Shown one piece after another: positions 35,001-50,300 of a stretch of 64,000 bases of DNA (position 1 is its first letter; the number at the start of each line of letters is the position of its first letter). The position numbers were made by a program, and so were the translations under genes. This DNA is from Acanthosepion pharaonis (lineage: Eukaryota; Mollusca; Cephalopoda; Sepiida; Sepiidae). The stretch is taken from assembly GCA_903632075.3 (NCBI GenBank), contig CAHIKZ030004540.1, positions 2,059,501 to 2,123,500 on the forward strand, given 5' to 3'. Under the pieces are notes generated by a model that saw nothing but the letters and a program-made list of their open reading frames with translations, searched no databases and had not been told where the DNA came from.

Positions 35001-38000
35001 AAGTTAAAAGACATCTGGAAAATCTCTCTTTTTAGTTTATTATCTTTATTAATTACTAAGAAGAATAGAAAAGATCCTTACTGAAATGGGTTGCAAATTT
35101 AATGTCTTCAGGAAAGGCAAAGATTAAAGACTACATCATCGGAAAATCTCTCTTTTAGTTTATTATCTTTCTTAATTACTAAGAGGGAATAGAACAGATC
35201 CTTTATGATGTGTTATTTAATGTCTTCAGGAAGGCAAAGATTAAAAAATCTGGAAAATCTCTTTTGGTTATTATCTTTGTGTAATTACTGGGAAAATCTC
35301 TCTCTTTGGTTATTATCTTTATCTTTATTAATTACTAAGAAGGAATAGAAACGAATCCTTACCAAATGTATTATTTAATGTCTTCAGGAAGGCAAAGAAT
35401 TAAAAGACTACATCTAGGAAAATCTCTCTTTTGGTTATTATCTTTGAAAAATTATAAGAAGGGAACCGAACAGATCCCTTACCAAATGTGTTATTTAATG
35501 TCTTCGAAATTAAAAGACTGCATCTAGGAAGGCAAAGATCCTTAAAAGACTGCATCTAAAGCCATCTAGGAAAATCTCTCTTTTGGTTATTATCTTTATT
35601 AATTACTAGAAGGAATAAAAGATCCTTGCAAATGTATTATTTAATAATAACTTCCAGGAAGGCAAAGATTAAGAACTACATCTAGGAAAATCTCTCTTTT
35701 GGTTACTAAGAGGAATAGAACAGATCTTTATTTAATGTCTTCAGGGCCAAAATTACTAAGAAGGGAATCTCTCTTTTGGTTAGTAACTAATTACTTGAAG
35801 ACAGCAAATGTGTTGTTTAAATATATTCAGGAGAGCAAGATTAAAGACTTCATCTAGAAAATCTCTCTTTGATTTAATATCTTTATTAATTTACTAAGAG
35901 AATAGAACAGTCCTTGCAAATGTGTTATTTAATGTCTTCAGGAAAAAGATTTAAAGACTGCATCTAGGAAAATCTCTCTTTTTAGTTATTATCTTTATTA
36001 ATTACTAAGAAGAATAGAACGAATCCTTGCAAATGTGTTATTTAATGTCTTCAGGAAGGCAAAGATTAAAAGAACTACATCTAGGAAAAATCTCTTTTGA
36101 ATTTTATTATCTTTATTAATTACTAAGAGAATAGAACAGATCCTTGCAAATGTGTTATTTAATGTCTTCAGGAAGGCAAAGATTAAAAGACTGCATCTGG
36201 GAAAATCTCTCTTTTGGTTATTGTCTTTACTAATTACTAAGAGGAATAGAAAAGATCCTTACCAAATGTATTTATTTAGTGTCTTCAGGAAGGCAAAGAT
36301 TAAAAAGACTGCATCTGGGAAAATCTCTCTTTTGGTTATTATCTTTATTAATTACTAAAGAGGAATAAACAGATCCTTGCAAATGTGGTATTTAATGTCT
36401 TCAGGAAGGCAAACATCTAGGAAAAGTTACTTTATGTTAATTCTGGAAGGGAAAATCCTTCAAATGTGTTATTTAATGTCTTTAAAAGACTGCATCTGGG
36501 AAAATCTCCTTTTTGGTTGTATCTTATTAATTACTAAGAGGGAATAGAAAAGAATCCTTACTGAAATGTGTTATTTAATGTCTTCAGGAAGGCAAAGATT
36601 AAAAGACTGCATCTAGGAAAATCTCTCTTTTGTTTATTATCTTTATTAATTACTAAGAAGGGAATAGAAAAGATCCTTGCAAATGTGTTATTTAATATCT
36701 TCAAGGAAAGGCAAAAGATTAAAAGACTGCATCTAGGAAAAATCTCTCTTTTGGTTATTTTCTTAATTACTGAAGGGGTAGAACAGAACAAATGTATTTA
36801 AATAAGGAACAGATCATCTGCAAATGTTATTATCTTTTATTATTTAATGTCTTCAAATGGTTATTTAAAGGAAGGCAAAGATTAAAAGACTACATCTAGG
36901 AAAATCTCTCTTTTTTTATTATCTTTATTAATTACTAAGAAGGAATATGTGAAATGTCTTCAGGAATCCTTAAAAAATGGAAAATCTCTCTTTTGGTTAT
37001 TATCTTTATTAATTACTTTAATGTCTTCAGGAAGGCTAGGAAAAGATTAAAAGAGAACAGATCCCATCTAGGAAAATCTCTCTTTTGGTTATTATCTTTA
37101 TTAATTACTAAGAAGGAATAGAAAAGATCCTTGCAAATGTATTTATTTAATGTCTTCAGGAAGGCAAAGATTAAAAGACTGCATCTAGGGAAAATCTCTC
37201 TTTTGGTTATTATCTTTATTAATTACTAAGAAGGGAATAGAACAAATGTGATCCTTGCAAATGTGTTATTTAATGTCTTCAGGAAGGCAAAAAGATTAAA
37301 AAGACAAATGTCTTCAGGAGGCAAGTTAAAAGACTGCATCTAGGAAAATCTCTCTTTTGATTTATTATCTTAACATTGCTAAAGAAGAATGAAAAAGATC
37401 CTTGCAATGTATTTATTTAATGTCTTAGAGGAAGGCAAAAAAGATTAAAAAGGGCTACATCTGGGAAAATCTCTCTTTTGGTTATCTTTATTAATTATAG
37501 AAGAATAGAAAGATCCTTGCAATGTATTTATTTAATGTCTTCAGGAGGCAAAGATTAAAAAGACTGCATCTAGGAAAATCTCTCTTTTTGGTTATTATCT
37601 TTATTAAATTACTAAGAGGATAGAAAAGATGTACAAATGTGTTGTTCAATGTCTTCCAGGAAGGCAAAGATTAAAGAACTACATCTAGGAAAATCTCTTT
37701 TTGGTTATTATCTTTATTAAAGGTACTAAGAGGAATGAAAAGATCCTTACCAAATGTGTTGTTAATGTCTTCGGAAGGCAAAGATTAAAAAGACTACATC
37801 TGGAAAATCTCTCTTTTGGTTATTATCTTTATTAATTACTAAAGAGGGAATAGAAAAGATCCCTTACAAATGTATTTATTTAATGTCTTCAGGAAGGCAA
37901 ATTAAAGGCTACATCTGAGAGAAATCTCTTTTTTGGTTATTATCTTTATTAATTACTAAGAGTTAATGTCTTAGCAAGGAATTAAAGACTCATCAGGAAA

Positions 38001-38350
38001 ATTTGGATTATTTATCTTTAGTAATTACTTAGAGGAATAGAAGGAATCCCTTTTAAAGATATTTAATGTCTTCAGGAAGGGCATTAAGGAACTAATCTAA
38101 ATCTCTTTTTGGTTATTATCTTTATTAAACTAAGAGAATACTACAAATGGGTTATTAAGGAATAAAAGATTAAAAAAAGGAAATCTCCTTTTGGTTATTA
38201 TCTTTATTAAATGTGTTGCAAATTTAATGTCTTCAGGAGGGCAAAGATTAAAGACTACATCTGGAAAATCTCTCTTTTTGGTTATTATCACAGTAATTAC
38301 TAAGAAGGAATGAAAAGATCACTTACGGAAAATGTATTTATTTAATGTCT
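29001..38350. repeat. Satellite zone 3: most degraded part
   Basis: Unit length and content are least regular here. Many units have tgtatttattt or tgggttattt for tgtgttattt, and catctggg for catctagg is common at 34,500-38,300. Links such as ttaccaaatg replace ttgcaaatg. Severe scrambling is seen at 33,460-33,900, 34,140-34,640, 35,440-35,840 and 37,960-38,220. No non-satellite sequence was recognised inside it. Confidence 0.65.
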
Positions 38351-41300
38351 TTGGGAAGGCAAAGATTAAAAGACTTCCATCTAGGAAAATCTCTCTTTTG
38401 GTTATTATCTTTATTAATTACTAAGAAGGAAATAGAACAGATCCTTGCAAATGGGTTATTTAATGTCTTCAGGAAGGCAAAGATTAAAAAGACTACATCT
38501 AGGAAAATCTCTCTTTGGTTATTATCTTTTATTAATTACTAAGAAGGGAAGAAAAGATCCTTGCAAATGTGTTATTTAATGTCTTCAGGAAAGGCAAAAA
38601 TTAAAAGACTGCATCTAGGAAAATCTCTCTTTTGGTTATTATCTTTATTAATTACTAAGAAGGAATAGAACAGATCCTTGCAAATGTGTTATTTAATGTC
38701 TTCAGGAAGTCCAAAAGATTAAAAGACTACATCTAGGAAAATCTCTCTTTTGATTATTATCTTTATTAATTACTAAGAAGGGAATGTCTTAGAAATCTAG
38801 ATCCTTGCAAATGTGTTATTTAATAATATTTCAGGAAGGCAAAGATTAAAAAGACTACATCTAGGAAAATCTAGGAAATTAATTACTCTAAGAAAAATGA
38901 TTTGGTTATTTAATGTCTTCAGGAAGGCAAAAGATTAAAAGACTACATCTAGGAATCTCTTTTTGGTTATTATCTTTATTAATTACTAGAAGGGAATAGA
39001 AAAGATCCTTGCAAATGGGTTATTTAATGTCTTCAGGAAGGCAAAGATTAAAAAAGACTACATCTAGGAAAATCTTTTTTTATTATATCTTTATTAATTA
39101 CTAAGAAGGGAATAGAACAGATCCTGTAAAATGTGTTATTTAATGTCTTCAGGAAGGCAAAGATTAAAAGACTACATCTAGGAAAATCTCTCTTTTGGTT
39201 ATTATCTTTATTAATTACTAAGAAGGGGATAGAACAGATCCTTGCAAATGTGTTATTTAATGTCTTCAGAAGGCAAAGATTAAAAGACTGCATCTAGGAA
39301 AATCTCTCTTTTGGTTATTATCTTATTAATTACTAAGAAGGGAATAGAACAGATCCCTTGCAAATGTGTTATTTAATGTCTTCAGGAAGGCAAAAGAATT
39401 AAAAGATCTTTACATCTAGAGAAAATCTACAAATGTGTTATTTAATGTTTGGTTATTATCTTTATTAATTACTAAGAAGGGAATAAAAAGATCCTTGCAA
39501 ATGTGTTATTTAATGTCTTCAGGAAGGCAAAATTAAAAGACTGCATCTAGGGAAAAAATCTCTTTTGGTTATTATCTTTATTAATTACTAAGAAGGGAAT
39601 AGAAAAGATCCTTGCAAATGTGTTATTTAATGTCTTCAGGAAGGCAAAGATTAAAAGACTACATCTAGGAAAATCTCTCTTTGGTTATTATCTTTTTATT
39701 AATTACTAAGAAGGGAATAGAAAAGATCCTTGCAAATGTGTTATTTAATGTCTTCAGGAAGGCAAAGATTAAAAGACTACATCTAGGAAAATCTCTCTTT
39801 TGGTTATTATCTTTTATTAATTACTAAGAAGGGAATAGAACAGATCCTTGCAAATGTGTTATTTAATGTCTTCAGGAAGGCAAAGATTAAAAGACTGCAT
39901 CTAGGAAAATCTCTCTTTGGATTTATTATCTTTATTAATTACTAAGAAGGGAATAGAACAGATCCTTGCAAATGTGTTATTTAATGTCTTCAGGAAGGCA
40001 AAGATTAAAGACTACATCTAGGAAAAATCTCTCTTTTGGTTATTATCTTTATTAATTACTAAGAAGGGAATAGAACAGATCCTTGCAAATGTGACTGCAT
40101 CTAGGAAAATTTAATATCTTCAGGGAAGGCAAAGATTAAAGACTACATCTAGGAAAATCTCTCTTTTGTTATTATCTTTATTAATTACTAAGAGAATAGA
40201 ACAGATCCTTGCAAATGTGTTATTTAATGTCTTCAGGAAGGCAAAAGATTAAAAAGATTTACATCTAGGAAAATCTGGAAAATCTCTCTTTTGGTTATTA
40301 TCTTTATTAATTACTAAGAAGGGAATAGAACAGATCCTTGCAAATGTGTTATTTAATGTCTTCAGGAAGGCAAAAGATTAAAAGACTACATCTAGGAAAA
40401 TCTCTCTTTTGGTTATTATCTTTATTAATTACTAAGAAGGAATAGAACAGATCCTTGCAAATGTATTTATTTAATGTCTTCAGGAAGGCAAAAGATTAAA
40501 AAGACTACATCTAGGAAAATCTCTCTTTGGTTATTATCTTTATTAATTACTAGAAGGGAATAGAACAGATCCTTACCAAATGTGTTATTTAATGTCTTCA
40601 GGAAGGCAAAAAGATTAAAAAGACTGCATCTAGGAAAATCTCTCTTTTGGTTATTATCTTTATTAATTACTAAGAAGGGAATAGAAAAGATCCTTGCAAA
40701 TGTGTTATTTAATGTCTTCAGGAAGGCAAAAGATTAAAAAAGACTACATCTAGGAAAATCTCTCTTTTGGTTATTATCTTTATTAATTACTAAGAAGGGA
40801 ATAGAACAGATCCTTGCAATGTGTTATTTAATGTCTTCAGGAAGGCAAAGATTAAAAGACTACATCTAGGAAAATCTCTCTTTTTGGTTATTATCTTTAT
40901 TAATTACTAAGGGAATGGGGAACAGATCCTTTTGCAAATGTGTTATTTAATGTCTTCAGGAAGGCAAAGATTAAAAGACTGCATCTAGGAAAATCTCTCT
41001 TTTGGTTATTATCTTTATTAATTACTAAGAAGGGAGAAAGATCCTTGCAAATGTGTTATTTAATGTCTTCAGGAACAAAAGATTAAAAAGACTGCATCTA
41101 GGAAAATCTCTTTTGGTTATTATCTTTATTAATTACTAAGAAGGAATAGAATAGATCCTTAAATGTAAGTGTATTTAATGTCTTCAGAAGGCAAAGCATT
41201 AGGAAAATCTCTTTGGTTATTACTTTTACATTCTAGGAAAATCCTCTTTAGGTTTATTATCTTTATTAATTACTAAGAAGGGAATAGAAAAGATCCTTGC

Positions 41301-44300
41301 AATGTGTTATTTAATGTTCTTCAGGAAGGCAAAGATTAAAAAGACTACATCTAGGAAAATCTCTCTTTTGGTTATTATCTTTTATTAATTACTAAGAAGG
41401 AATAGAACAGATCCTTGCAAATGTGTTATTTAATGTCTCAGGAAGGCAAAGATTAAAAGACTGCATCTAGGAAAATCTCTCTTTTGGTTATTATCTTTAT
41501 TAATTACTAAGAAGGAATAGAAATAGATCCTTGCAATGTGTTATTTAATGTCTTCAGGAAGGCAAAGATTAAAAAGACTGCATCTAGGAAAATCTCTCTT
41601 TGGTTATTATCTTTTATTAATTACTAAGAAGGGAATAGAACAGATCCTTGCAAATGGGTTATTTAATGTCTTCAGGAAGGCAAAAGATTAAAAGACTGCA
41701 TCTAGGAAAATCTCTTTGGTTATTATCTTTATTAATTACTAAGAAGGAAAGAAAGATCTTGCAAATGTTATTTAATGTCTGGGAAGGCAAAGATTAAAAA
41801 GACTACATTAGGAAAATCTCTCTTTGGTTATTATCTTTGTTAATTTAATGAAAGATCCTTGCAAATGCAAATGTCTTTAGGAAGGCAAAGATTAAAAAGA
41901 CTGCATCTGGAAAATCTCTTTTGGTTATTATTTATTAATTACTAAGAAGGGATAGAAAAGATCCTTGCAAATGTGTTATTTAATGTCTTCAGGAAGGCAA
42001 AGATTAAAAGACTGCATCTAGGAAAATCTCCCTTTTGGTTATTATCTTTATTAATTACTAAGAAGGGAAAAGAACAGATCCTTGCAAATTTGTTATTTAA
42101 TGTCCCCAGGAAGGCAAAGATTAAAAGACTGCATCTAGGAAAAAATCTCTTTGGTTATTATCTTTATTAATTACTAAGAAAGGAATAGAACAGATCCTTG
42201 CAAAAATGTGTTATTAAAATGTCTTCAGGAAGGCAAAAGATTAAAGACCACATCTAGGAAAATCTCTCTTTGGTTATTATCTTTATTAATTACTAAGAAG
42301 GAAGAAAAGATCCTTGCAAATGTGTTATTTAATGTCTTCAGGAAGGCAAAGATTAAAAGACTACATCTAGGAAAATCTCTTTTGGTTATTATCTTTATTA
42401 ATTACTAAGAAGGGAAGAAAAGATCCTTGCAAATGTGCGTTATTTAATGTCTTCAGGAAGGCAAAGATTAAAAGACTGCATCTAGGAAAATCTCTTTTGG
42501 TTATTATCTTTATTAATTACTAAGAAGGAAAGAAAAGATCCTTGCAAATGTGTTATTTAATGTTTCTAGAAGGCAAAGATTAAAAGACTGCATCTAGGAA
42601 AAATCTCTTTTGGTTATTATCTTTATTAATTACTAAGAAGGGATAGAAAAGATCCTTGCAAATGTGTTATTTAGAATGTCTTATTAGAAGGCAAAAGATT
42701 AAAACATCTAGGAAAAAGAAAATCTCTCTTTTGATTATTATCTTTATTAATTACTAAGAAGGGAATAGAAAAGATCCTTGCAAATGTGTTATTTAATGTC
42801 TAGAAGGCAAAGATTAAAAGACTGCATCTAGGAAATCTCTCTTTGGTTATTATCTTTATTAATTACTAAGAAGGAAGGAACAGATCCTTGCAAATGTGTT
42901 ATTTAATGTCTCAGGAAGGCAAAGATTAAAAAAGACTACATCTAGGAAAATCTCTCTTTGGTTATTATCTTTATTAATTACTAAGAAGGGAATAGAAAAG
43001 ATCTCGTAAATGTGTTATTTAATTCTTCAGGAAGGCAAAGATTAAAAGACTGCATCTAGGAAAATCTCTCTTTTGGTTATTATCTTTATTAATTTACTAA
43101 GAAGGGAATAGAAACAGATCCTGCAAATGTGTTATTTAATGTCTTCAGGAAGGCAAAGATTAAAAGACGTATCTAGGGAAAATCTCTCTTTTAGATTTAT
43201 TACATTTATTAATTATTAAGAAGGGGAAAATAGAAAAGATCCCTTCAGGAAGGCAAAATGTATGCATCTAGGAAAAATCTCTTTGCTATTTCTTTATTAA
43301 TTAGGAAGATCCCAAAGATTAAAAGACTACATCTAGGAAAACTCTCTTTTGGTTATTATCTTTATTAATTACTAAGAAGGAAATAGAAAGATCCTTTGCA
43401 AATGATTTATTTAATGTCTTCAGGAAGGCAAAGATTAAAAAGACTGCATCTAGGAAAATCTCTTTGGTTATTATCTTTATTAATTACTAAGAAGGAATAG
43501 AAAGATCCTTGCAAATGTTATTTAATGTCTTCAGGAAGGCAAAGATTAAAAGACTGCATTCAGGAAAATCTCTTTTGGTTATTATCTTTATTAATTACTA
43601 AGAAGGAATAGAAAAGATCCTTGCAAATGTGTTATTTAATGTCTTCAGAAGGCAAGATTAAAAGACTACATCTGGGAAAATCTCTCTTTTGGTTATTATC
43701 TTTTATTAATTACTAAGAAGGAATAGAAAGATCCTTGCAAATGTGTTATTTTAATGTCTTCAGGAAGGCAAAGAAAAGATCCTAGGGAAAATCTCTTTTG
43801 GTTATTATCTTTATTAATTACTAAGAAGGGCAACAGATCCTCGTAAAAGTAAGTTGTTAATGTCTTCAGGAAAAAGATTAAAAAACTACATCTAGGAAAA
43901 ATCTCTTTTGGTTATTATCTTTTATTAATTACTAAGAAGGAATAGAAAAGATCCTGCAAATGTATTTATTTAATGTCTTCAGGGAAGGCAAAGATTAAAA
44001 GACTACATCTAGGAAAATCTCTTTTTGATATTATCTTATTAATTACTAAGAAGGGGATAGAACAGATCCTTGCAAATGGGTTATTTAATGTCTTCAGGAA
44101 GGCAAAGATTAAAAGACACATCTAGGAAAATCTCTCTTTTTATTATATTTATTAATTACTAAGAAGGAATAGAACAGATCCTTTGCAAATGGGTTATTTA
44201 ATGTCTTCAGGAAGGCAAAGATTAAAAGACTGCATCTGGGAAAAATCTCTTTTTGGTTATTATCTTTTTATTAATTACTAAGAAGGAATAGAAAGATCCT

Positions 44301-47300
44301 TGCAAATGTGTTATTTAATGTCTTCTAGGAAGGCAAAGATTAAAAAGACTACATCTGGGAAAATCTCTCTTTAGTTATCTTTATTAATTACTAAGAAGGA
44401 ATAGAAAGATCCTTGCAAATGTGTGTTATTTGAATGTCTTCAGGAAGGCAAAGATTAAAAGACTAACATCTAGGGGAAAATCTCTCATTTTGGTTATTAT
44501 CTTTTATTAATTACTAAGAAGGCAAGATTAAGAAAAGAAAATCCTTTGGTTATTATCTTTAATAATTAAGAAGGATAGAAAAGATCCTTGCAAATGTGTT
44601 ATTTAATGTCTTCAGGAAGGCAAAAGATTAAAAAGACTACATCTAGGAAAAATCTCTTTTGGTTATTATCTTTATTAATTACTAAGAAGGAATAGAAAAG
44701 ATCCTTACCAAATGGGTTATTTAATAGAAGGCATTGATTAAAGACTACATCTGGGAAAATCTCTCTTTTGGTTATTATCTTTATTAATTTAATAGAAAAA
44801 GATCCTTGCAAATGTGTTATTTAATAATATCTTAGAAGGCAAAGATTAAAAAGACTGCATCTAGGAAAATCTCTCTTTTTGGTTATTATCTTTATTAATT
44901 ACTAAAAGGGAATAGAAAAGATCCTTGTAAATGGGTTATTTAATGTCTTCAGGAAGGCAAAGATTAAAAGACTACATCTAGGAAAATCTCTCTTTGGTTA
45001 TTATCTTTATTAATTACTAAGAAGGGAATAGAAAGATCCTTTACAAATGTGTTATTTAATGTCTTCAGGAAGGCAAAGATTAAAAGACTGCATCTAGAAA
45101 ATCTCTTTTTGTTATTATCTTTGTTAATTACTAAGAAGGGAATAGAACAGATCCTTGCAAATGTTATTTAATGTCTTCAGGGAAGGCAAAGATTAAAAAG
45201 ACCACATCTAGGAAAATCTCTCTTTGGTTATATCTTTATTAATTACTAAGAAGGAATAGAAAAGATCCTTGCAATGTGTTATTTAATGTCTTCAGGGAAG
45301 GCAAAGATTAAAGACTGCATCTAGGAAAATCTCTCTTTTGGTTATTATCTTTATTAATTATAAGAAGGGAATAGAAAAGATCCTTGCAAATGTGTTATTT
45401 AATGTCTTCAGGAGGAAGGCAAAAGATTAAAAGACTACATCTAGGAAAAATCTCTTTTGGTTATATCTTTATTAATTACTAAGAAGGGGATAGAAAAGAT
45501 CCTTAAAATGTGTTATTTAATGTCTTCAGGAAGGCAAAGATTAAAAGACTGCATCTAGGAAAATCTCTTTTGGTTAATATCTTTATTAATTACTAAGAAG
45601 GGATAGAAAAGATCCTTGCAAATGTGTTATTTAAATGTCTTCAGGAAGGCAAAAGATTAAAAGACTACATCTAGGAAATCTCTCTTTTGGTTATTATCTT
45701 TATTAATTACTAAGAAGGGAATAGAAAAGATCCTTGCAAATGTGTTATTTAATGTCTTCAGGAAGGCAAAGATTAAAAAGACTGCATCTAGGAAAATCTC
45801 CTTTTGGTTATTATCTTTATTAATTACTAAGAAGGAATAGAACAGATCCTGCAAATGGGTTATTTAAGTTTTAGGAAGGCAAAAGATTAAAAAGACTGCA
45901 TCTAGAAAATCTCTCTTTGGTTATTATCTTTATTAATTTACTAAGAAGGAATAGAACAGATCCTTGCAAATGTGTTATTTAATGTCTCTAGAAGGCAAAA
46001 GATTAAAGACTGCATCTAGGAAAATCTCTCTTTGGTTATTATCTTTATTAATTACTAAGAAGGGAATAGAAAGATCCTTGCAAATGTGTTATTTAATGTC
46101 TTCAGGAGGGCAAAGATTAAAAGACTACATCTAGGAAAAATCTCTTTTGGTTATTATCTTTATTAATTACTAAGAAGGGAATAGAACAGATCCTTGCAAA
46201 TGTGTTATTTAATGTCTTCAGAAGGCAAAAGATTAAAAGACTGCATCTAGAAAAATCTCTTTTGGTTATTATCTTTATTAATTACTAAGAAGGATAGAAC
46301 AGATCCTTGCAAATGTGTTATTTAATGTCTTCAGGAAGGCAAAAGATTAAAAAGACTGCATCTAGGAAAAAATCTCTTTTGGTTATTATCTTTATTAATT
46401 ACTAAGAAGGGAATAGAAAAGATCCTTGCAAATGTGTTTATTTAATGTCTTCAGGAAGGCAAAAGATTAAAAGACTGCATCTAGGGAAAAATCTCTCTGC
46501 TTTGGTTATCTTCTTTAACCATTAAGAAGGGAATAGAACAGATCTGCAAATGTGTTATTTAATGTCTTCAGGAAGGCAAAGATTAAAAGACTGCATCTAG
46601 GAAAATCTCTCTTTTTGGTTATTATCTTTATTAATTACTAAGAAGGGAATAGAAAAGATCTCGTAAAATGTGTTATTTAATGTCTTCAGGAAGGCAAAAG
46701 ATTAAAGACTACATCTAGGAAAATCTCTTTTGGTTATTATTTTATTAATTACTAAGAAGGGAATAGAAAAGATCCTTGCAAATGTGTTATTTAATGTCTT
46801 CAGGAAGGCAAAAGATTAAAAGACTACATCTAGAAAAAATCTCTTTTTTATTATCTTTATTAATTACTAAGAAGGGAATAGAAATGATCCTTACAAATGT
46901 ATTTAATGTCTTAAGGAAGGCAAAGATTAAAAGACTGCATCTAGGAAAATCTCTCTTTTTGGTTATTATCTTTATTAATTACTAAGAAGGGAATAGAAAG
47001 ATCCTTGCAAATGTGTTATTTAATGTCTTCAGGAAGGCAAAGATTAAAAGACTGCATCTAGGAAAATCTCTCTTTGATTATTATCTTTATTAATTACTAA
47101 GAAGGAATAGAAAAGATCCCCGGTAAAATATAATTTATTTAATGTCTTCAGAAGGCAAAGATTAAAAGACTACATCTAGGAAAAAATCTCTTTTGGTTAT
47201 TATCTTCAATAATTACTAAGAAGGGAATAGAAAAGATCCTTGCAAATGTATTTAATGTCTTCAGGAAGGCAAAAGATTAAAAGATCACATCTAGGAAAAT

Positions 47301-50300
47301 CTCTCTTTTGGTTATTATCTTTATTAATTACTAAGAAGGAATAGAAAAGATCCTTGCAAATGGGTTATTTAACGTCTTCAGAAGGCAAAAGATTAAAGAC
47401 TACATCTAGGAAAATCTCTTTGGTTATTATCTTTATTAATTACTACTTAAGGAATAGAAAAGATCCTTGCAAATGTGTTATTTAATGTCTTCAGGAAGGC
47501 AAAAGATTAAAAGACTGCATCTAGGAAAAAAATCTCTGCTTTGGTTATTCCTTTATTAATTACTAAGAAGGAATAGAAAAGATCCTGTAAAATGTGTTAT
47601 TTAATGTCTTCAGGAAGGCAAAGATTAAAAAAGACATCTAGGAAAATCTCTCTTTGGTTATTATCTTTTATTAATTACTAAGAAGGGAATAGAAAGATCC
47701 TTGCAAATGGGTTATTTTAATGTCTTCAGGAGGCAAAGATTAAAAGACTGCATCTAGGAAAATCTCTCTTTTGGTTATTATCTTATTAATTACTAAGAAG
47801 GGAATAGAAGAAGGATCCTTCAAAATGTATTTATTTAATAATATTCAGGAAGGCAAAGATTAAAAAGACTGCATCTAGGAAAATCTCTCTTTTGGTTATT
47901 ACCCCATAATTGGCTAAGAAGGAATAGAACAGATCCTGTAAATGTATTTATTTAATGTCTTCAGGAAGGCAAAGATTAAAGACTGCATCTAGGAAAATCT
48001 CTCTTTGTTATTATCTTTATTAATTACTAAGAAGGAATAGAAAAGATGTACAAATGTGTTATTTAATGTCTTCAGGAAGGCAAAGATTAAAAGACTGCAT
48101 CTAGGGAATCTCTCTTTTTAATTTATTATCTTTATTAATTACTAAGAAGGAATGAAATGATCCTACCAAATGGGTTATTTAATGTCTCTAGGAAGGCAAA
48201 GATTAAAAGACTACATCTGAGAAATCTCTTTTGGTTATTATCTTTTTATTACTAAGAAGGGAATAGAAAAGATCCTTGCAAATGTATTTATTTAATGTCT
48301 CTTCAGGAAGGCAAAGATTAAAAGACTACATCTAGAAAATCTCTTTTTGGTTATTATCTTTATTAATTACTAAGAAGGAATAGAAAAGATCCCTTACAAA
48401 CAGGTTATTTAATGTCTTCAGGAAGATTAAAAGACTGCATCAGGAAAAATCTCTTTGGATTTATTATCTTTATTAATTACAAGAAGGAATAGAAAAGATC
48501 CCTTGCAAAATGTGTTATTTAAATGTCTTCAGGAAGGCAAAGATTAAAAGAACTACATCTAGGAATCTCTCTTTTGGTTATTATCTTTATTAATTACTAA
48601 GAAGGAATAGAAAAGATCCTTGCAAATGGGTTATTTAATGTCTTCAGGAAGTAAAAGATTAAAAATTCATCTAGGAAATCTCTCTTTTGGTTATTATCTT
48701 TATTAATTACTTGAGAAGGAATAAAAGATCCTTGCAAATGTATTATTTAATGTCTTCAGGAAGGCAAAGATTAAAAGACTGCATCTAGGAAAATCTCTTT
48801 GTTATTATCTTTATTAATTACTAAAGGAATAGAACATCCTTGCAAATGTGTTATTTAATGCCCTAGAAGGCAAAGATAAAAAAGACTACATCTAGGAAAA
48901 ATCTCTCTCTTTGGTTATTATTTCTTATTAATTACTAAGAAGGAATAGAACAGATCCTTGGTAAATGTGTTTATTTAATGTCTTCAGCAGGAAGGCAAAG
49001 ATTAAAAGACTGGTATCTAGGGAAAATCTCTTTGTTAATATTCTATTAATTACTAAGAAGGGAATAGGAAAAGATCCTTGGCAATGTGTTATTTAATGTC
49101 TCAGGAAGGCAAAGATTAAAAGACTGCATCTAGAAAATCTCTCTTTGGTTATTATCTTTATTAATTACTAAGAAGGGAATAGAACAGGATCTTTGCAAAT
49201 TATCTTTATTAATTACTAAGAAGGGAATATCTTTGCAAATGTGTTATTTACTAAGAAGGGAAAAAAGAAAGGAAAATCCTTTGTAATCTTTTGTTATTTA
49301 AGAAGGAACAGAAACAGATCCTTGCAATGTGTTATTTAAGGTTCAAAAGATTAAAAGACTGCATCTAGGAAAATCTCTTTGGTTATTATCTTTATTAATT
49401 ACTAAGAAGGAATAGAACAGATCCTGCAAATGTGTTATTTAATGTCTCTAGGAGGGCAAAGATTAAAAAGACTAAGCATCTAGGAAAAAATCTCTTTGTT
49501 ATTATCTTTATTAATTACTAAGAAGGGAATAGGAAAGATCCTTGCAAATGTGTTATTTAATGTCTTCAGGAGGCAAATTAAAAGACACATTCAGGAAAAT
49601 CTCTTTGGTTATTATCTTTATTAATTACTAAGAAGGGAATAGAAAAGATCCTTTTGTAAATGTGTTATTTAATGTTCTAGAAGGCAAAGATTAAAAAGAT
49701 CATATCTAGGAAAAAATTCTTTGGTTATTATCTTTATTAATTACTAAGAAGGGAGAACAGATCCTGCAAATGTGTTATTTAATGTCTTCTAGAAGGCAAA
49801 GATTAAAAAAGACTGCATCTAGAAAATCTCTTTGGTTATTATCTTTATTAATTACTAAGAAGGGAATAGAACAGATCCTTGCAAATGTGTTATTTAATGT
49901 CTTCAGGAAGGCAAAGATTAAAAAGACTGCATCTAGGAAAATCTCTTTTGGTTATTATCTTTTATTAATTACTAAGAAGGAAAGAAGGAATAGAAAAGAT
50001 CCTTGCAAATGCAAATGTGTTATTTAATGTCTTCAGGAAGGCAAAAGATTAAAAAAGACTACATCTAGGGAAAATCTTTGCTTTTGTTATTATCTTTATT
50101 AATTACTAAGAAGGAATAGAAAAGATCCTTGCAAATGTGTTATTTAATGTCTTCAGGAAGGCAAAAGATTAAAAGACTGCATCTAGGAAAATCTTTGGGA
50201 AGGCTTTGGTTATTATCTTTATTAATTACTAAGAAGGAATAGAAAAGATCCTTGCAAATGTGTTATTTAATGTCTTCAGGAAGGCAAAGATTAAAAGACT